Of a stretch of DNA of 64,000 nt, positions 8,808-17,537 are shown piece after piece. Numbering within the stretch: the first letter of the stretch is position 1; the number at the start of each line of letters is the position of its first letter. The notes under the pieces were generated by a model that saw nothing but the letters and a program-made list of their open reading frames with translations, searched no databases and was not told where the DNA came from. A program made the position numbers and the translations under genes. Source of the DNA: Bacillota bacterium (GTDB lineage Bacteria > Bacillota > Clostridia > Christensenellales > Aristaeellaceae); assembly GCA_023416585.1 (NCBI GenBank), contig JAEZHM010000134.1:7821-71820 (forward strand), given 5' to 3'.

Positions 8808-9839
8808 CTATGCCATTTTTTGAAGGATATCCAAACCGTCCGAGTACTTCCTATGCCAGTATCTGTCCTCTTGGGCTTTCTGCTCCCAGTCAATCCGGAA
8901 ATCTTCACCCCGGTTGCCTTTGAGCGAATTGCAGATACGGTGCGCAAGTTGGCAATTGGACAGCGAATGAGCGCCTCCGCACGAAAGCGGCACGATATGG
9001 TCTATCGTGCCGCTCCAATTATTGTCCGCCAATTTATCATAGATCACAGGCAACCCGCACACCTCGCAAATTCCCTGTGCTTGGTTAAAAACAGTTTCGT
9101 ATGACACGGGCTCTACGAAACTGCGCTTTATTTGAACTTCCCTTTTCTTTTTCATTTCATTGATAAACGCTTTATGTCTGGCTGTCTGGTGTTCAATTCG
9201 CCGGAAGTATTTCTTGGCGCAGGATTCGCAGCAAAAACATGAGTGCATGTCCTTGTATTGCGTTACGATATTTGACCCGCATTCACTGCATACGAAATGC
9301 CTTGGCTGGTAAGTATCCATCCACTGCTGGCGTTTGCGAATAAGCTGCGCTTGATATGTGCAATCGCTTGAACAGTATAGCTGATTGGTGGTAGATCGGG
9401 TAAACTGCCGCCGACATATGGGGCACACCGTACTCATTTCTTCCTGCATAATGCGCTGCTTCTCGGCTCTTATTAGTTCCCGTGCTTCCGGAGTTCCGTA
9501 TTTGGCGTCATAAGCGCACTTTTTACAGCAATACTGGACGCGATAGCCATTCTCGTTATTGAAGCTGCATCCGCAGTGCTTGCAGGTATAATACTTCTTA
9601 GCAAGCCCGCCATGCCACCTGCTCGAACAGCTACGGCTGCAAAAATGCTGTGTTTTATTTATGGTATTGAACACAGAGCCGCAATTCTTACAATGGTGCT
9701 CATGTACAGGACGTTGAGCAGTATTAGCCGCGTTCTTGCAGCGGGGGGAGCAATATCGGGAGGCATTATGTCCGGTAAGAAAGGAATTGCCACAAAACAG
9801 GCACTTTTTTTCAAACGAACATTTCACCACATGCTTCAA
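8808..9839 (-). CDS. HNH endonuclease with multiple zinc ribbons
   Basis: The product has 343 residues with at least six CxxC knuckles over residues 10-230, each a small zinc ribbon (CLFCG, CKNCG, CKHCG, CPICR, CSECG). A C-terminal HNH nuclease domain follows (CEVCGLPVIYD ... DHIVPLSCGGAHSLSNCQLAH). The architecture is typical of free-standing homing-type HNH nucleases in phages. The start is a TTG preceded by AAGGG. It sits between the small terminase and a second HNH gene, and its codon use looks less GC-rich than its neighbours, which fits later insertion. It may promote its own spread or assist packaging. Confidence 0.8.
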   Translation of the reverse strand: MKHVVKCSFEKKCLFCGNSFLTGHNASRYCSPRCKNAANTAQRPVHEHHCKNCGSVFNTINKTQHFCSRSCSSRWHGGLAKKYYTCKHCGCSFNNENGYRVQYCCKKCAYDAKYGTPEARELIRAEKQRIMQEEMSTVCPICRRQFTRSTTNQLYCSSDCTYQAQLIRKRQQWMDTYQPRHFVCSECGSNIVTQYKDMHSCFCCESCAKKYFRRIEHQTARHKAFINEMKKKREVQIKRSFVEPVSYETVFNQAQGICEVCGLPVIYDKLADNNWSGTIDHIVPLSCGGAHSLSNCQLAHRICNSLKGNRGEDFRIDWEQKAQEDRYWHRKYSDGLDILQKMA

Positions 9840-9867
9840 GGTGTACCCTTCTTTCCATGTTAAGCTA

Positions 9868-10221
9868 CTAACCCCAGCGCCCGCCCTCGCGGGCGGTGAT
9901 GCGGGAATGGCAGGATACGCAAAGGCTCATGAGGTTGCCGGGGTCATGGGTGCCGCCCTTGCGGAGCGGAATGATGTGGTGCACTTCCTCGGCGGGGGTG
10001 GTACGGCTCTCCTGCAGGCATACCTCACACAGGGGATGGCCCGCCAGATGCTGCGCCCGGATTTTCTGCCAGAGCCTGCCGTACTGCCGCTTGGCTTCCG
10101 GGTCGCGCCCGTACTTGTTGTAATCAGCATCGGTCCGCTTTTTGTGCACAGTACAGAGCCGGTCATCCGTAAGCTCCGGGCAGCCCGGATAGCTGCACGG
10201 GCGCTTGGGCTTTTTGGGCAT
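9868..10221 (-). CDS. Phage HNH endonuclease
   Basis: The product has 117 residues, starting at 10221 after GGAGGTGCAT. An N-terminal zinc segment (CSYPGCPELTDDRLCTVH) is followed by the HNH core CEVCLQ ... EEVHHIIPLRKGGTHDPGNLMSLCVSCHSRIT with all expected His, Asn and Cys residues. Small HNH proteins of this kind lie next to the terminase genes in many cos-packaging phages and are needed with terminase for DNA cleavage. Its position just upstream of terS supports that role. Confidence 0.85.
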   Translation of the reverse strand: MPKKPKRPCSYPGCPELTDDRLCTVHKKRTDADYNKYGRDPEAKRQYGRLWQKIRAQHLAGHPLCEVCLQESRTTPAEEVHHIIPLRKGGTHDPGNLMSLCVSCHSRITAREGGRWG

Positions 10222-10319
10222 ATGCACCTCCGGAGGGGTAAAAAGAAAACCCCCGCAGTTGCCCGCGAAGGTTTTTTCATTTGTGGCATTTTCTATAAGA
10301 GCGCAGATGCGGCTCTCAT

Positions 10320-10532
10320 TCAATCACATTTCCTCTCACCTTGGGATATAAGCCCGGTTTCAAGCAGAAGGCGCTTATGCGGGCGGCAGGCCGGGCAAAG
10401 GTATAGGCGTCCGGTGATATAGTTCCACGACCGGTGCTCTTGCCCGCAAAACATGCAGCGGGGAAAGTAAAGGGTCTGGATATGGTCATGCTCCATTCGG
10501 ATGTCATCACGTAACGCATCATGGTATCCCAT
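10320..10532 (-). CDS. Small zinc-ribbon phage protein
   Basis: The product has 70 residues with two CxxC pairs (CMFCG and CPAC) spaced about 17 residues apart, forming a likely zinc ribbon. Translation starts at an ATG after GGAGGTGCCGT. The function is not recognised. Its 3' end and downstream sequence (about 10297-10340) repeat the 3' end of the next gene upstream (10554-10597), so both proteins finish with ER-x-CD. Confidence 0.55.
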   Translation of the reverse strand: MGYHDALRDDIRMEHDHIQTLYFPRCMFCGQEHRSWNYITGRLYLCPACRPHKRLLLETGLISQGERKCD

Positions 10533-10575
10533 ACGGCACCTCCAGTTTATACAGGAGCGTGAACGCGGCTCTCAT

Positions 10576-11022
10576 TCAATCACATATCCTCTCATCATAT
10601 GGCAGGGCAACAGCTTTAAGCGCTTGCTCATGGATGCGGAAGGCATGCTGGACACTGTAGTTCATTTCCACAGCAATCTGCTCCCAGGTCTTGAAGCAAA
10701 GATACCGAAGCTCCAGCAATGTCTGATGTTCCGGAGATTTTACAGCATTGATGATTGAGCGGATTTCGCGCTTGAGGTCAATCAGCCGGTCTATATCGCA
10801 GTTAATCTCATCCTCCAGGCTGATGATTTTCACGATGATGCTTTCCATGCGGCATAGGTTCGGGGAATCCGAACGGGGCATATCTGATAATGTGCCAGTG
10901 GCTTTGGTAGCAAGCTCCCTTAGCGCCATAACCTGCTCCAATTTTGCATTGATACGCCGGTCAATTCTGTAAGCCTGGGAGAGATAATCCTTGGCAGATA
11001 AGTCATGGATAACACTATTCAT
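10576..11022 (-). CDS. Phage sigma-70-like / ArpU-type late regulator
   Basis: The product has 148 residues, largely helical. The C-terminal half holds a helix-turn-helix of sigma region 4 type (TLLELRYLCFKTWEQIAVEMNYSVQHAFRIHEQAL). Proteins with this layout (DUF1492 or ArpU-like) sit just before the terminase genes in Gram-positive phages and control late transcription. The ribosome binding site GGAGGTCACGCC supports the start, and its first bases overlap the VRR-NUC gene end. The role as activator of the terminase operon is an inference from position. Confidence 0.65.
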   Translation of the reverse strand: MNSVIHDLSAKDYLSQAYRIDRRINAKLEQVMALRELATKATGTLSDMPRSDSPNLCRMESIIVKIISLEDEINCDIDRLIDLKREIRSIINAVKSPEHQTLLELRYLCFKTWEQIAVEMNYSVQHAFRIHEQALKAVALPYDERICD

Positions 11023-11311
11023 TAGGCGTGACCTCCAGTTTCTTGAGTATCTGGGCCACCTCTATGGCGCTGGTGACTTTGAAGGCTTGTCCCCCAGCAT
11101 CCCGTATCTTTTGGATTGTGATCTCCTGGAGCTTTGTCAGTTTACCGGTGGGTGTTTTGACCTCGAAGGCCACGAACCGGCCATGTATGCAGGCTATGAT
11201 ATCCGGGAGGCCTGCGGTCCCGTACATGCCGCCATGCTCCTTCCAGCAGAAGCATTCCGGCTGCTTTTTCAGGAGCCGGAGGATAGCGGCTACGATGTTT
11301 CTTTCCGCCAT
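11015..11311 (-). CDS. VRR-NUC domain nuclease
   Basis: The product has 98 residues, starting at MAERNIVAAILRLLK. The core CFCWKEHGGMYGTAGLPDIIACIHGRFVAFEVKTPTGKLTKLQ is the VRR-NUC fold of the PD-(D/E)xK nucleases: GxPD, then FxVK-type ExK. These small phage nucleases act on branched or recombination intermediates. Longer reading from a TTG at 11440 would run through an AT-rich inverted-repeat region and is unlikely to be translated. No strong ribosome binding site precedes the chosen ATG, so the start is the weak point. Confidence 0.75.
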   Translation of the reverse strand: MAERNIVAAILRLLKKQPECFCWKEHGGMYGTAGLPDIIACIHGRFVAFEVKTPTGKLTKLQEITIQKIRDAGGQAFKVTSAIEVAQILKKLEVTPNE

Positions 11312-11443
11312 GATGAATCTTTTGACGGGTTTGACGGGAAAAGTCCCGTTGCTATATATATTATTTGTTTTTATTTTAGGGGTATCACCCCTCTGGTTCT
11401 CTAATGCGAAGGAATGGAAAAAACCCGTCAAATCCGTCAAAGG
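11312..11443. other. AT-rich region between inverted TTTGACGG repeats, candidate replication origin
   Basis: Between the VRR-NUC and primase-helicase genes, two tandem pairs of TTTGACGG-like units face each other, at about 11317-11340 and 11424-11443. Between them lies a stretch of A and T including ATATATATTATTTG (about 11350-11385). Paired short repeats around an easily melted core, right behind the replicative helicase, is how many phage origins look. It could instead be a promoter/operator. No function is proven. Confidence 0.4.
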
Positions 11444-13936
11444 TCAATCCTGGAGGCGCAGGCCGCGCCAGATACGCCGTTTGCCCAGTTTGTCCGTCTT
11501 GCGCTGGAGCAAGGGACTGGATGCCTCCACATCTTTGTTGAAGGTCGCCTGGGACATAGGTTTCATGCCGTTGTTGATACAGAACTCCCGGTAACGCGTA
11601 AACAATTCCTCCCGGACGCATGCCGCGTTTTCCTCCACCACGCAGCATTCCTCCAGGAACATGAGCGCGCTGTTGCTCTCCACCCTGTAGCGCTGTAGCT
11701 CCGTACTGGTCGCTTCGGTTTCCGAGAATTCATAGTTCCGGGCAATCAGCCGCCGCAGGCCTTCCAGCGCCCACATGAGGATGCCGTCCCGCTCTGCCGC
11801 TAGCTTTTCCCGAAGGTTCGGGTCACGCTGGGCCTTGGGCACCGCATGGGCAAACCGGATGATGATCAGCCTGCGGTAGAAACCGTCCGAGCGGTCACCA
11901 TAATTACGGGGTATATCATTGCAAGAAAACAAGAACCGGGCATAAGGCCGGAAGGAAAAGGGGTCTTTGTTTTTACGTTCGGCAGTGATGTAATCCTCGC
12001 CGGTGAGCGCCTTAAACATACCGTTATCATCAATGTTCTTGGAGGGCAGGTCTGCAAAGATATTCGCCAGCTTCCCGAAAAGCTCGGCCTTGTTGAACCG
12101 GTCCCCAAGGCTCTGCCAGGGAATATTGGAAACGTTGTCGCTGCCCAGCAGGATTTCCTGGGCCACGGAAAGAAGGGAGGATTTGCCCGCATTAGGTGCA
12201 CCTACGAACACGAAGGATTTCTGTGCCTTGTTGATGGGGATCAGCAGATACCCGAATATCTCCTGGATCAGCGGGATTTCCGGTTCCTCCAGGATGCCTG
12301 CCAGGAATTCCAAAAACTGAGGGCATGCTGCTGCTTCATGGTAGGCGGCGCATATCTGCACTGTAGAGAAATACTCCGGCGTGTGGGGCTTGAAGCTGTG
12401 GTCTAACACATTGTACAAGCCATTGCGCAGGTTGAGGATGAATGGGTTGCAGTTGATCTCCCGTACAGGCTTTCGTATGAGCATACGCCACTGGCCCACC
12501 GTGTCCGTGATGGCGCTGAGGCTGGCCTGCCGGGGAATCATGTGCTCCCGCGCCTTGGCCGACGCCCATAAATCCTCATAGGCTGTATAGACGCCGCTTT
12601 CGTATGCGTAATAGCTGCCCGCACCGTAGAAGGCGGAAACCTGCTGGGACAGGTGATTGGCCAGGATGCCGGGCAGGAAGTGCAGCCCGCCCCGCTCGGA
12701 GGGTTCATACCAGTCAGGCAACCCTTCTCCGGAGGCTTCGCGCTTTGTATCCTTGCTGGCGGCATATGCCCGGTTGCGTTCTTTTTGCATAGCAGCCAGG
12801 GGCTTCACATCGGTGGATTTGAGCTTGAAGTATTCCCGAAGCTCATACTCAATGAACGTGGCCGCTATCGTGGGATCGATGTTGTACAGGCATTCCCGCA
12901 CGAACCGCTGGGCGGTTTGGATATTTTCCACCGCTGCGGCAGTGACCGGCAAGGCTTGCAGGGCTGTGCGCATTTCCTCCACCGTCAGCGGCAGATAGCA
13001 TAAAGCGGCAGGTGACTTGCAGGCGCATGCGTCGGTGCCCATCCTGGGGCAGACGAAGCCCTTTTCCGCAATGGTCTTGCATGTCATGGGCTTTGTGCCG
13101 CTCTCCAGGTAGTGATTGATTTTCTCCTGGGTCTCGGCATGTTTGTATTTGGGATACTTAGCCGACAGGGTATGGATCACCTTATCGCCGCCCTCGAAAA
13201 CGGCGAGGTTGGAGATCATGGCATACCAGTCATGCTCGGGCAGCGAAGCGGCGTTCACCCGGCAATGCTCCATGAAAGCGCAACGCTTCACCACAAGGTC
13301 CAGCCCTTGCCGGGTGCCTTTGAGGGATGCACCCACCGCCTGGAGCGCTTCGTCCTCGATCCTAGGCAGTTGGGCTTCTAACTCAGCCTGGGTGTACCTA
13401 AGCTCTGGGTTGAACTTAACGCACTCCACCAGGACCGGTTTTTCCTTGCAATGCAGGAAGCCTGGCAGACGCAGCACACGGCTTTCGTTGATGCACGTCC
13501 TGTCCCCGCCAAACTGTGCAGCCAGTTCTTTTTGTACCCGCCGGAAGGCAGTCACGGCGGCATCCTTCATGAGCCAGTAGGTATGCAGGGATTTTCGTGT
13601 CCTGACCACAATGGACGGCTCCAGGGGGAAAGCCTGTATCTGTGCCCATTGTTCCTCCAGGGACAGGCTGTCGCATTCCATGAACTGCGCGTTGATGCGC
13701 GTGATATCGCCGTCTTCCTGACCGCCATGATTGACCACGAAGTAGATGCCACGGTGGGTAGCGTTATGCTTGTGCAGCGTATCCAGCAGACCGTTGATCT
13801 TCCCGGCCTGCGCCTCCAGCTTGAGGCCTTTAAATGTACCGGTCTTCCGGTCATCGAAGATACGCAGGCAGACCGTGTCGGCAGGGTCGAAGAACGGGCG
13901 GAGGAACTCCTCCACGGGGATTTGAATGGCTCTCAT
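11444..13936 (-). CDS. Phage primase-helicase (RepB-like primase plus D5/P4-type helicase)
   Basis: The product has about 830 residues from the ATG at 13936 (AGGAGG about 10 bases upstream). Residues 1-200 form an archaeo-eukaryotic-type primase domain (NGLLDTLHKHNATHRGIYFVVNHGG, then FMECDSL and the His motif SLHTYWL). The middle is a linker. The C-terminal 330 residues are a superfamily 3 helicase: Walker A GAPNAGKSS, Walker B IFADLPS and sensor FLFSCNDIP. It should prime and unwind phage DNA during replication and pairs with the neighbouring family-A polymerase. Confidence 0.85.
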   Translation of the reverse strand: MRAIQIPVEEFLRPFFDPADTVCLRIFDDRKTGTFKGLKLEAQAGKINGLLDTLHKHNATHRGIYFVVNHGGQEDGDITRINAQFMECDSLSLEEQWAQIQAFPLEPSIVVRTRKSLHTYWLMKDAAVTAFRRVQKELAAQFGGDRTCINESRVLRLPGFLHCKEKPVLVECVKFNPELRYTQAELEAQLPRIEDEALQAVGASLKGTRQGLDLVVKRCAFMEHCRVNAASLPEHDWYAMISNLAVFEGGDKVIHTLSAKYPKYKHAETQEKINHYLESGTKPMTCKTIAEKGFVCPRMGTDACACKSPAALCYLPLTVEEMRTALQALPVTAAAVENIQTAQRFVRECLYNIDPTIAATFIEYELREYFKLKSTDVKPLAAMQKERNRAYAASKDTKREASGEGLPDWYEPSERGGLHFLPGILANHLSQQVSAFYGAGSYYAYESGVYTAYEDLWASAKAREHMIPRQASLSAITDTVGQWRMLIRKPVREINCNPFILNLRNGLYNVLDHSFKPHTPEYFSTVQICAAYHEAAACPQFLEFLAGILEEPEIPLIQEIFGYLLIPINKAQKSFVFVGAPNAGKSSLLSVAQEILLGSDNVSNIPWQSLGDRFNKAELFGKLANIFADLPSKNIDDNGMFKALTGEDYITAERKNKDPFSFRPYARFLFSCNDIPRNYGDRSDGFYRRLIIIRFAHAVPKAQRDPNLREKLAAERDGILMWALEGLRRLIARNYEFSETEATSTELQRYRVESNSALMFLEECCVVEENAACVREELFTRYREFCINNGMKPMSQATFNKDVEASSPLLQRKTDKLGKRRIWRGLRLQD

Positions 13937-14361
13937 AGGGAGGACACCTCCTTGCATTCATCCGTAAAGTGCCGGACGATGATGCCACGGTATCTGGCTT
14001 TGCTGATCTCGGTTTGCATGCCGTCGCTGATCCGCTCCCCGAAGCACCATAGCTCCTTGCATTTGGTCAGCAGGATATGGCCCATGTACAGGCCAAGCGT
14101 GCGGGAATCGCTGTCGTTATCGTCCATGAATTGGGGGAAGAACAGGTGCGGCGTGATGGGCAGCATGCCCTGCTCCACAGCAAAGAGTGAATATTCGCGG
14201 GCGCGCTGAACATTATGTTCAATGTCGCCAGCAAAAGGGGAACAGATGTACACCAAGGGACGGTAGCCACCGGCAGGGCGGTTTTCGATTTCGATTTTTT
14301 TCAATGCCTGATAGGCTGTGGGGTCGATATATCCCTCACCGTTACGCTTTAGTTCATTCAT
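13933..14361 (-). CDS. DUF4406-like protein (nucleoside deoxyribosyltransferase fold)
   Basis: The product has 142 residues. The core PLVYICSPFAGDIEHNVQRAREYSLFAVEQG followed by PITPHLFFPQFMDD resembles the DUF4406 family, distant relatives of nucleoside 2-deoxyribosyltransferases. In phages such proteins may act on nucleotides, but no reaction is established. The start ATG follows GGAGTAAGCCC, and its stop overlaps the start of the primase gene. It is co-transcribed between the polymerase and the primase-helicase. Confidence 0.65.
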   Translation of the reverse strand: MNELKRNGEGYIDPTAYQALKKIEIENRPAGGYRPLVYICSPFAGDIEHNVQRAREYSLFAVEQGMLPITPHLFFPQFMDDNDSDSRTLGLYMGHILLTKCKELWCFGERISDGMQTEISKARYRGIIVRHFTDECKEVSSL

Positions 14362-14365
14362 GGGC

Positions 14366-16282
14366 TTACTCCAATTCTCTCATGTGTCCAAAGTCCGGCC
14401 CGCAGGCGGCCTCGGCGATAATGGGCACGTCGAATTCGGGAAAGGGCTGCGCTTCCATGCAGGCCCGGATGAAGGCAACCGCCTCGCCAAGCCTGTCGGC
14501 GGGAAGCTCGAAAAGTAACTCATCATGGATTTGGAGCAGCGGGCGCAGCCATAGCCGCTCCGGAAGCCCGGCCACGATGCAGCCCAGCGCCAGCTTGAGG
14601 ATATCGGCGGCGGTCCCCTGGATGGGTGTGTTCATGGCGATGCGCCCGGCATAGCTTTTCTTTGCCCAGTCCTGAGAGGAAATGCCGGGAAGATAACGCC
14701 GCCTGCCCAGCCATGTTTCGGTGTACCGGCGCAATACGGCCCGCTGCTTGACATCCTCCTGCCACCGGTCAAGGGCCGGATATCCGGCTTTCAGGCTGCG
14801 TATGATTTCCTCACATTCCGGCAGCGGCTTGTCCAGCCCCGCCTTGAATTTCAGCGTCCGGTGGAGGCCCTTGGCATACAGGCCGTAGAACACACCAAAA
14901 TTGCAGTTTTTTGCAATGGTGCGCCTCTCTTTGTAATGCTCCCCATGCTTGTCAACCGCTTCTGAAAACGGGATACGATAGATGACCGAGGTGGTCTGGG
15001 CATGGATATCCCCGTTTTGGCGGTAAGTCTCCAGCATCTTTTCATCCCGGCAGTAGAACGCGCCCACCCGAAGTTCAATTTGGGAAAAGTCCAGGGAGAG
15101 CAGGAGCTTCCCCTCCGGTGCAAGGATGAAACTGCGCACGCCGATAGGGTCATTATCCTTGCGGGGACAGTTTTGGAGGTTGGGGTTTCTGGCGGCAAAA
15201 CGCCCGGTCTCCGTGGCCAGGGGCATGAGGTCGGGATGAATCCTGCCGGTGGCGGTATTGATATGCTGGAGATACCCGGCAATATAGGTGGTCATGATCT
15301 TGCTCCACTTCCGGTATTCCTGCACCAGTTCGAACAGCGGGACCAGTTCAGGCCGGTTCTCTGCGCACCATTCCGCAAGCAAGATCATGGTCGAATCGTC
15401 GGCGGCTTCCTTGAGCTTCTCCGTGGTTTTCAGTACCGGCAGTCCCAAGTCTTTGAACAGGTAATCCTTGAAAGCCTGTGTTCCGGCGTTGGCTCCGATA
15501 TCCACGTCCCCGATAAAAAAGGTGATCTGCTCCCGGAGTCCGGAAAGCTTCGCTTCCGCCTTGGCCTGCTGAGCCAGCATGGCAGACCTGTCCATCAACA
15601 GCCCGTTATGCTTCATGAGGCCGCAGTATATGGATGTAGGGGATTCCACCCGCTCCACCATAAACCGGTGTTTGGGCAAGAAGGTATCAAACCAGGCATT
15701 TATCAGGTGATACAGGCGCAGCGCATAATCGGCATCGGCGCAGGCATACCGGACGGTCTCCGCGTCCTGCGGGTCCAGTTCGTCAAAGTGCCGCCCGTCC
15801 GTCACTGCTCCGAAGCTTGGCATTTGGGCATCCAGCAATTCCGCGGACAGCCTTTTCAGGCCGCTGTCGGAAAGCTTGCGGAATTCCGTGTTGTTCTTGA
15901 GGGTCATCTGCGCTGCCGCCAGGGTGTCATAACAGGGCGGCTGCAATATGATCTCTTGGGCATACATGAACATGGATTCAAAAGCAAGGTTGTGCGCCAC
16001 CTTGGTGATATGGGGATTCGAAGCGAATTCCATCAGGAGGCCGGTCATTGCCATGGCATCACACAGCGTTCCTGTACGGTGCCGCAGGGGAACATAGATG
16101 GCCGATCCTTCCGCCACGGAGAAGCTCACGCCCACGATATGCGCCTTGTTGGCATCCAGCGCGGCACGGGGATCGTCCCGGTATTTAGGGAGCGGGGATG
16201 TTTCAAAGTCGAAGGCGACAGTATGAGCACCTTGAAGATATGTCTTAATCTCAATTGGGTCTGTCACGCAGCGGTAGTCCAT
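14366..16282 (-). CDS. Phage family-A DNA polymerase with 3'-5' exonuclease
   Basis: The product has 638 residues. An N-terminal DnaQ-like proofreading domain begins TVAFDFETSPLP near residue 18, with Asp and Glu metal ligands. The polymerase domain shows motif A LLSLDFSQIELR, the fingers motif NCNFGVFYGLYAKGL and motif C QIHDELLFELP. There is no 5'-3' exonuclease domain, as is usual for phage replicases. Start ATG after GGAGAAGTACA. It is the replicative polymerase of this prophage module and appears intact. Confidence 0.9.
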   Translation of the reverse strand: MDYRCVTDPIEIKTYLQGAHTVAFDFETSPLPKYRDDPRAALDANKAHIVGVSFSVAEGSAIYVPLRHRTGTLCDAMAMTGLLMEFASNPHITKVAHNLAFESMFMYAQEIILQPPCYDTLAAAQMTLKNNTEFRKLSDSGLKRLSAELLDAQMPSFGAVTDGRHFDELDPQDAETVRYACADADYALRLYHLINAWFDTFLPKHRFMVERVESPTSIYCGLMKHNGLLMDRSAMLAQQAKAEAKLSGLREQITFFIGDVDIGANAGTQAFKDYLFKDLGLPVLKTTEKLKEAADDSTMILLAEWCAENRPELVPLFELVQEYRKWSKIMTTYIAGYLQHINTATGRIHPDLMPLATETGRFAARNPNLQNCPRKDNDPIGVRSFILAPEGKLLLSLDFSQIELRVGAFYCRDEKMLETYRQNGDIHAQTTSVIYRIPFSEAVDKHGEHYKERRTIAKNCNFGVFYGLYAKGLHRTLKFKAGLDKPLPECEEIIRSLKAGYPALDRWQEDVKQRAVLRRYTETWLGRRRYLPGISSQDWAKKSYAGRIAMNTPIQGTAADILKLALGCIVAGLPERLWLRPLLQIHDELLFELPADRLGEAVAFIRACMEAQPFPEFDVPIIAEAACGPDFGHMRELE

Positions 16283-16344
16283 TGTACTTCTCCAATCGTG
16301 GCCGCCGGAAACCGGGGAAACGGCATCCGGCGGTTATATGGGCA

Positions 16345-17088
16345 TTAGTGGAGGGGTTCGATGATCTCCCCGGTTTCTGGGTCAACAATGGCATGCTGCT
16401 CCGCATCGGCTTCTTCCTCGTAGCCCACGCGGGTGCTGTATGCCTTGACCTGTTCGCTCATCCGGCTGATCAGCGCGTATTCCTCATCGTTCAGGGGACG
16501 TTCCATGGCGAACTGCGCCTGGGAATAAGCGATACCTCCGGCGTTGACAGCCTTTTTCAGGGAAAAGCGCGTGATTACGGAGTTGGACTTGCGGCCCTTG
16601 CCCAGCAGGCGCTTCACGTACTGCCCGAATTCCTTCATGGAGCCGGTGGGCAGCGTCAGGATCAGGGGAAAGATTTCATTCTCCCGAAGGAGGAAGATGC
16701 GGCGCTTGTTCTTGCAGGCCTTGCCGCCGTTCTCTCCGCTGTTAAACTGGTTGAGCAGGCAGTTTTTGCATATCCCGCCCGGATTCCCTGTGCCGGTAAC
16801 ACCGTCGTAACTGCCGCAGTCGGGCGGATTGTTGCCGCCGGTATATTTCTCCCGGTAGAAGGAATAAAGGGGGTGGTGGTAAAGGATCACGCCGGTGAAA
16901 TCCTTCACGGCATCGGTTTCCCCCAGCACTTCCCCCGGCACCTCGAATATGGTGCTGCCGGCGGCGGGAATTTTGATCCGGTCAAAGCTCATATCCAGGC
17001 CGTTTAGTTCTTCGTTCATGGCGGCGTTCAGGTCGAAATTGGCCAGTGCCGTAAAGCTGTTGGTGACAGTGAGTTCATTTTTGCTCAT
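16345..17088 (-). CDS. Phage replication-module protein with a cysteine cluster
   Basis: The product has 247 residues from the ATG at 17088, placed by GGAGGGAACCATT. The centre contains a probable zinc site (C, then CKNC, then C over residues about 95-130), followed by RRIFLLRENEIFPLILTLPTGSMKEF, which looks like part of a beta-barrel. The C-terminus is acidic. Position between the polymerase and the helicase, an acidic tail and a likely OB-like core suggest a single-stranded DNA-binding role, but I do not recognise the family with certainty. Confidence 0.5.
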   Translation of the reverse strand: MSKNELTVTNSFTALANFDLNAAMNEELNGLDMSFDRIKIPAAGSTIFEVPGEVLGETDAVKDFTGVILYHHPLYSFYREKYTGGNNPPDCGSYDGVTGTGNPGGICKNCLLNQFNSGENGGKACKNKRRIFLLRENEIFPLILTLPTGSMKEFGQYVKRLLGKGRKSNSVITRFSLKKAVNAGGIAYSQAQFAMERPLNDEEYALISRMSEQVKAYSTRVGYEEEADAEQHAIVDPETGEIIEPLH

Positions 17089-17108
17089 AATGGTTCCCTC
17101 CGTTTTTT

Positions 17109-17525
17109 TCATTTGGAAGCCTTGCGGACGCCTACGGTGGTTTTTTCAAAGACCTTCACCAGGCCGTCCAGCCATTCAGGGAGCGCATAGCCGTTTTCGG
17201 CCATCTGCTCTTTCACAAAGGCCGAAAGGGAGTTGGCGTTGACGGTTTCATAGACCATGCTGCCGAAACCCTCGGCCCGCAGCGCGTCAAAAAGCTCGTC
17301 CTTGCGGTCCGGTGCGGCGGAGGCACGGGTGGTGGAGGTGAGGCAGAACATCGTCCCGGCGCGGGTGAAATTCTGCGTTTCCGTTTCCGCCATTAGGTTG
17401 GACAAACGCCAGTCTGTGTTGTCGATATCAGCGTTGACCTGCTTAAGCTCCACCTCCAGCGCCTGCTTACGGTCACGGAGGGTTTTCAGTTCGTCCGCCA
17501 GTTCAAAAATCCGTTCCGTATCCAT
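17109..17525 (-). CDS. Phage hypothetical protein with N-terminal coiled coil
   Basis: The product has 138 residues. Residues 1-45 are strongly heptad-like (ELADELKTLRDRKQALEVELKQVNADIDNT), so a coiled coil is likely. The rest is a small mixed domain ending VFEKTTVGVRKASK. The start ATG follows GGGAGGCACCC. It sits between the SNF2 helicase remains and the cysteine-cluster protein in the replication operon. Similar proteins occur in clostridial phages without known function. Confidence 0.55.
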   Translation of the reverse strand: MDTERIFELADELKTLRDRKQALEVELKQVNADIDNTDWRLSNLMAETETQNFTRAGTMFCLTSTTRASAAPDRKDELFDALRAEGFGSMVYETVNANSLSAFVKEQMAENGYALPEWLDGLVKVFEKTTVGVRKASK

Positions 17526-17537
17526 GGGTGCCTCCCA

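Noticed and set aside
11312..11440. Extended N-terminus of the VRR-NUC protein from TTG at 11440
   Set aside because: It would translate the AT-rich inverted-repeat region and has no conserved features.
14969..16348. Long plus-strand open frames opposite the DNA polymerase, terminase and primase genes
   Set aside because: They are shadows caused by high GC in the third codon positions of the minus-strand genes; no ribosome binding site and no recognisable protein.
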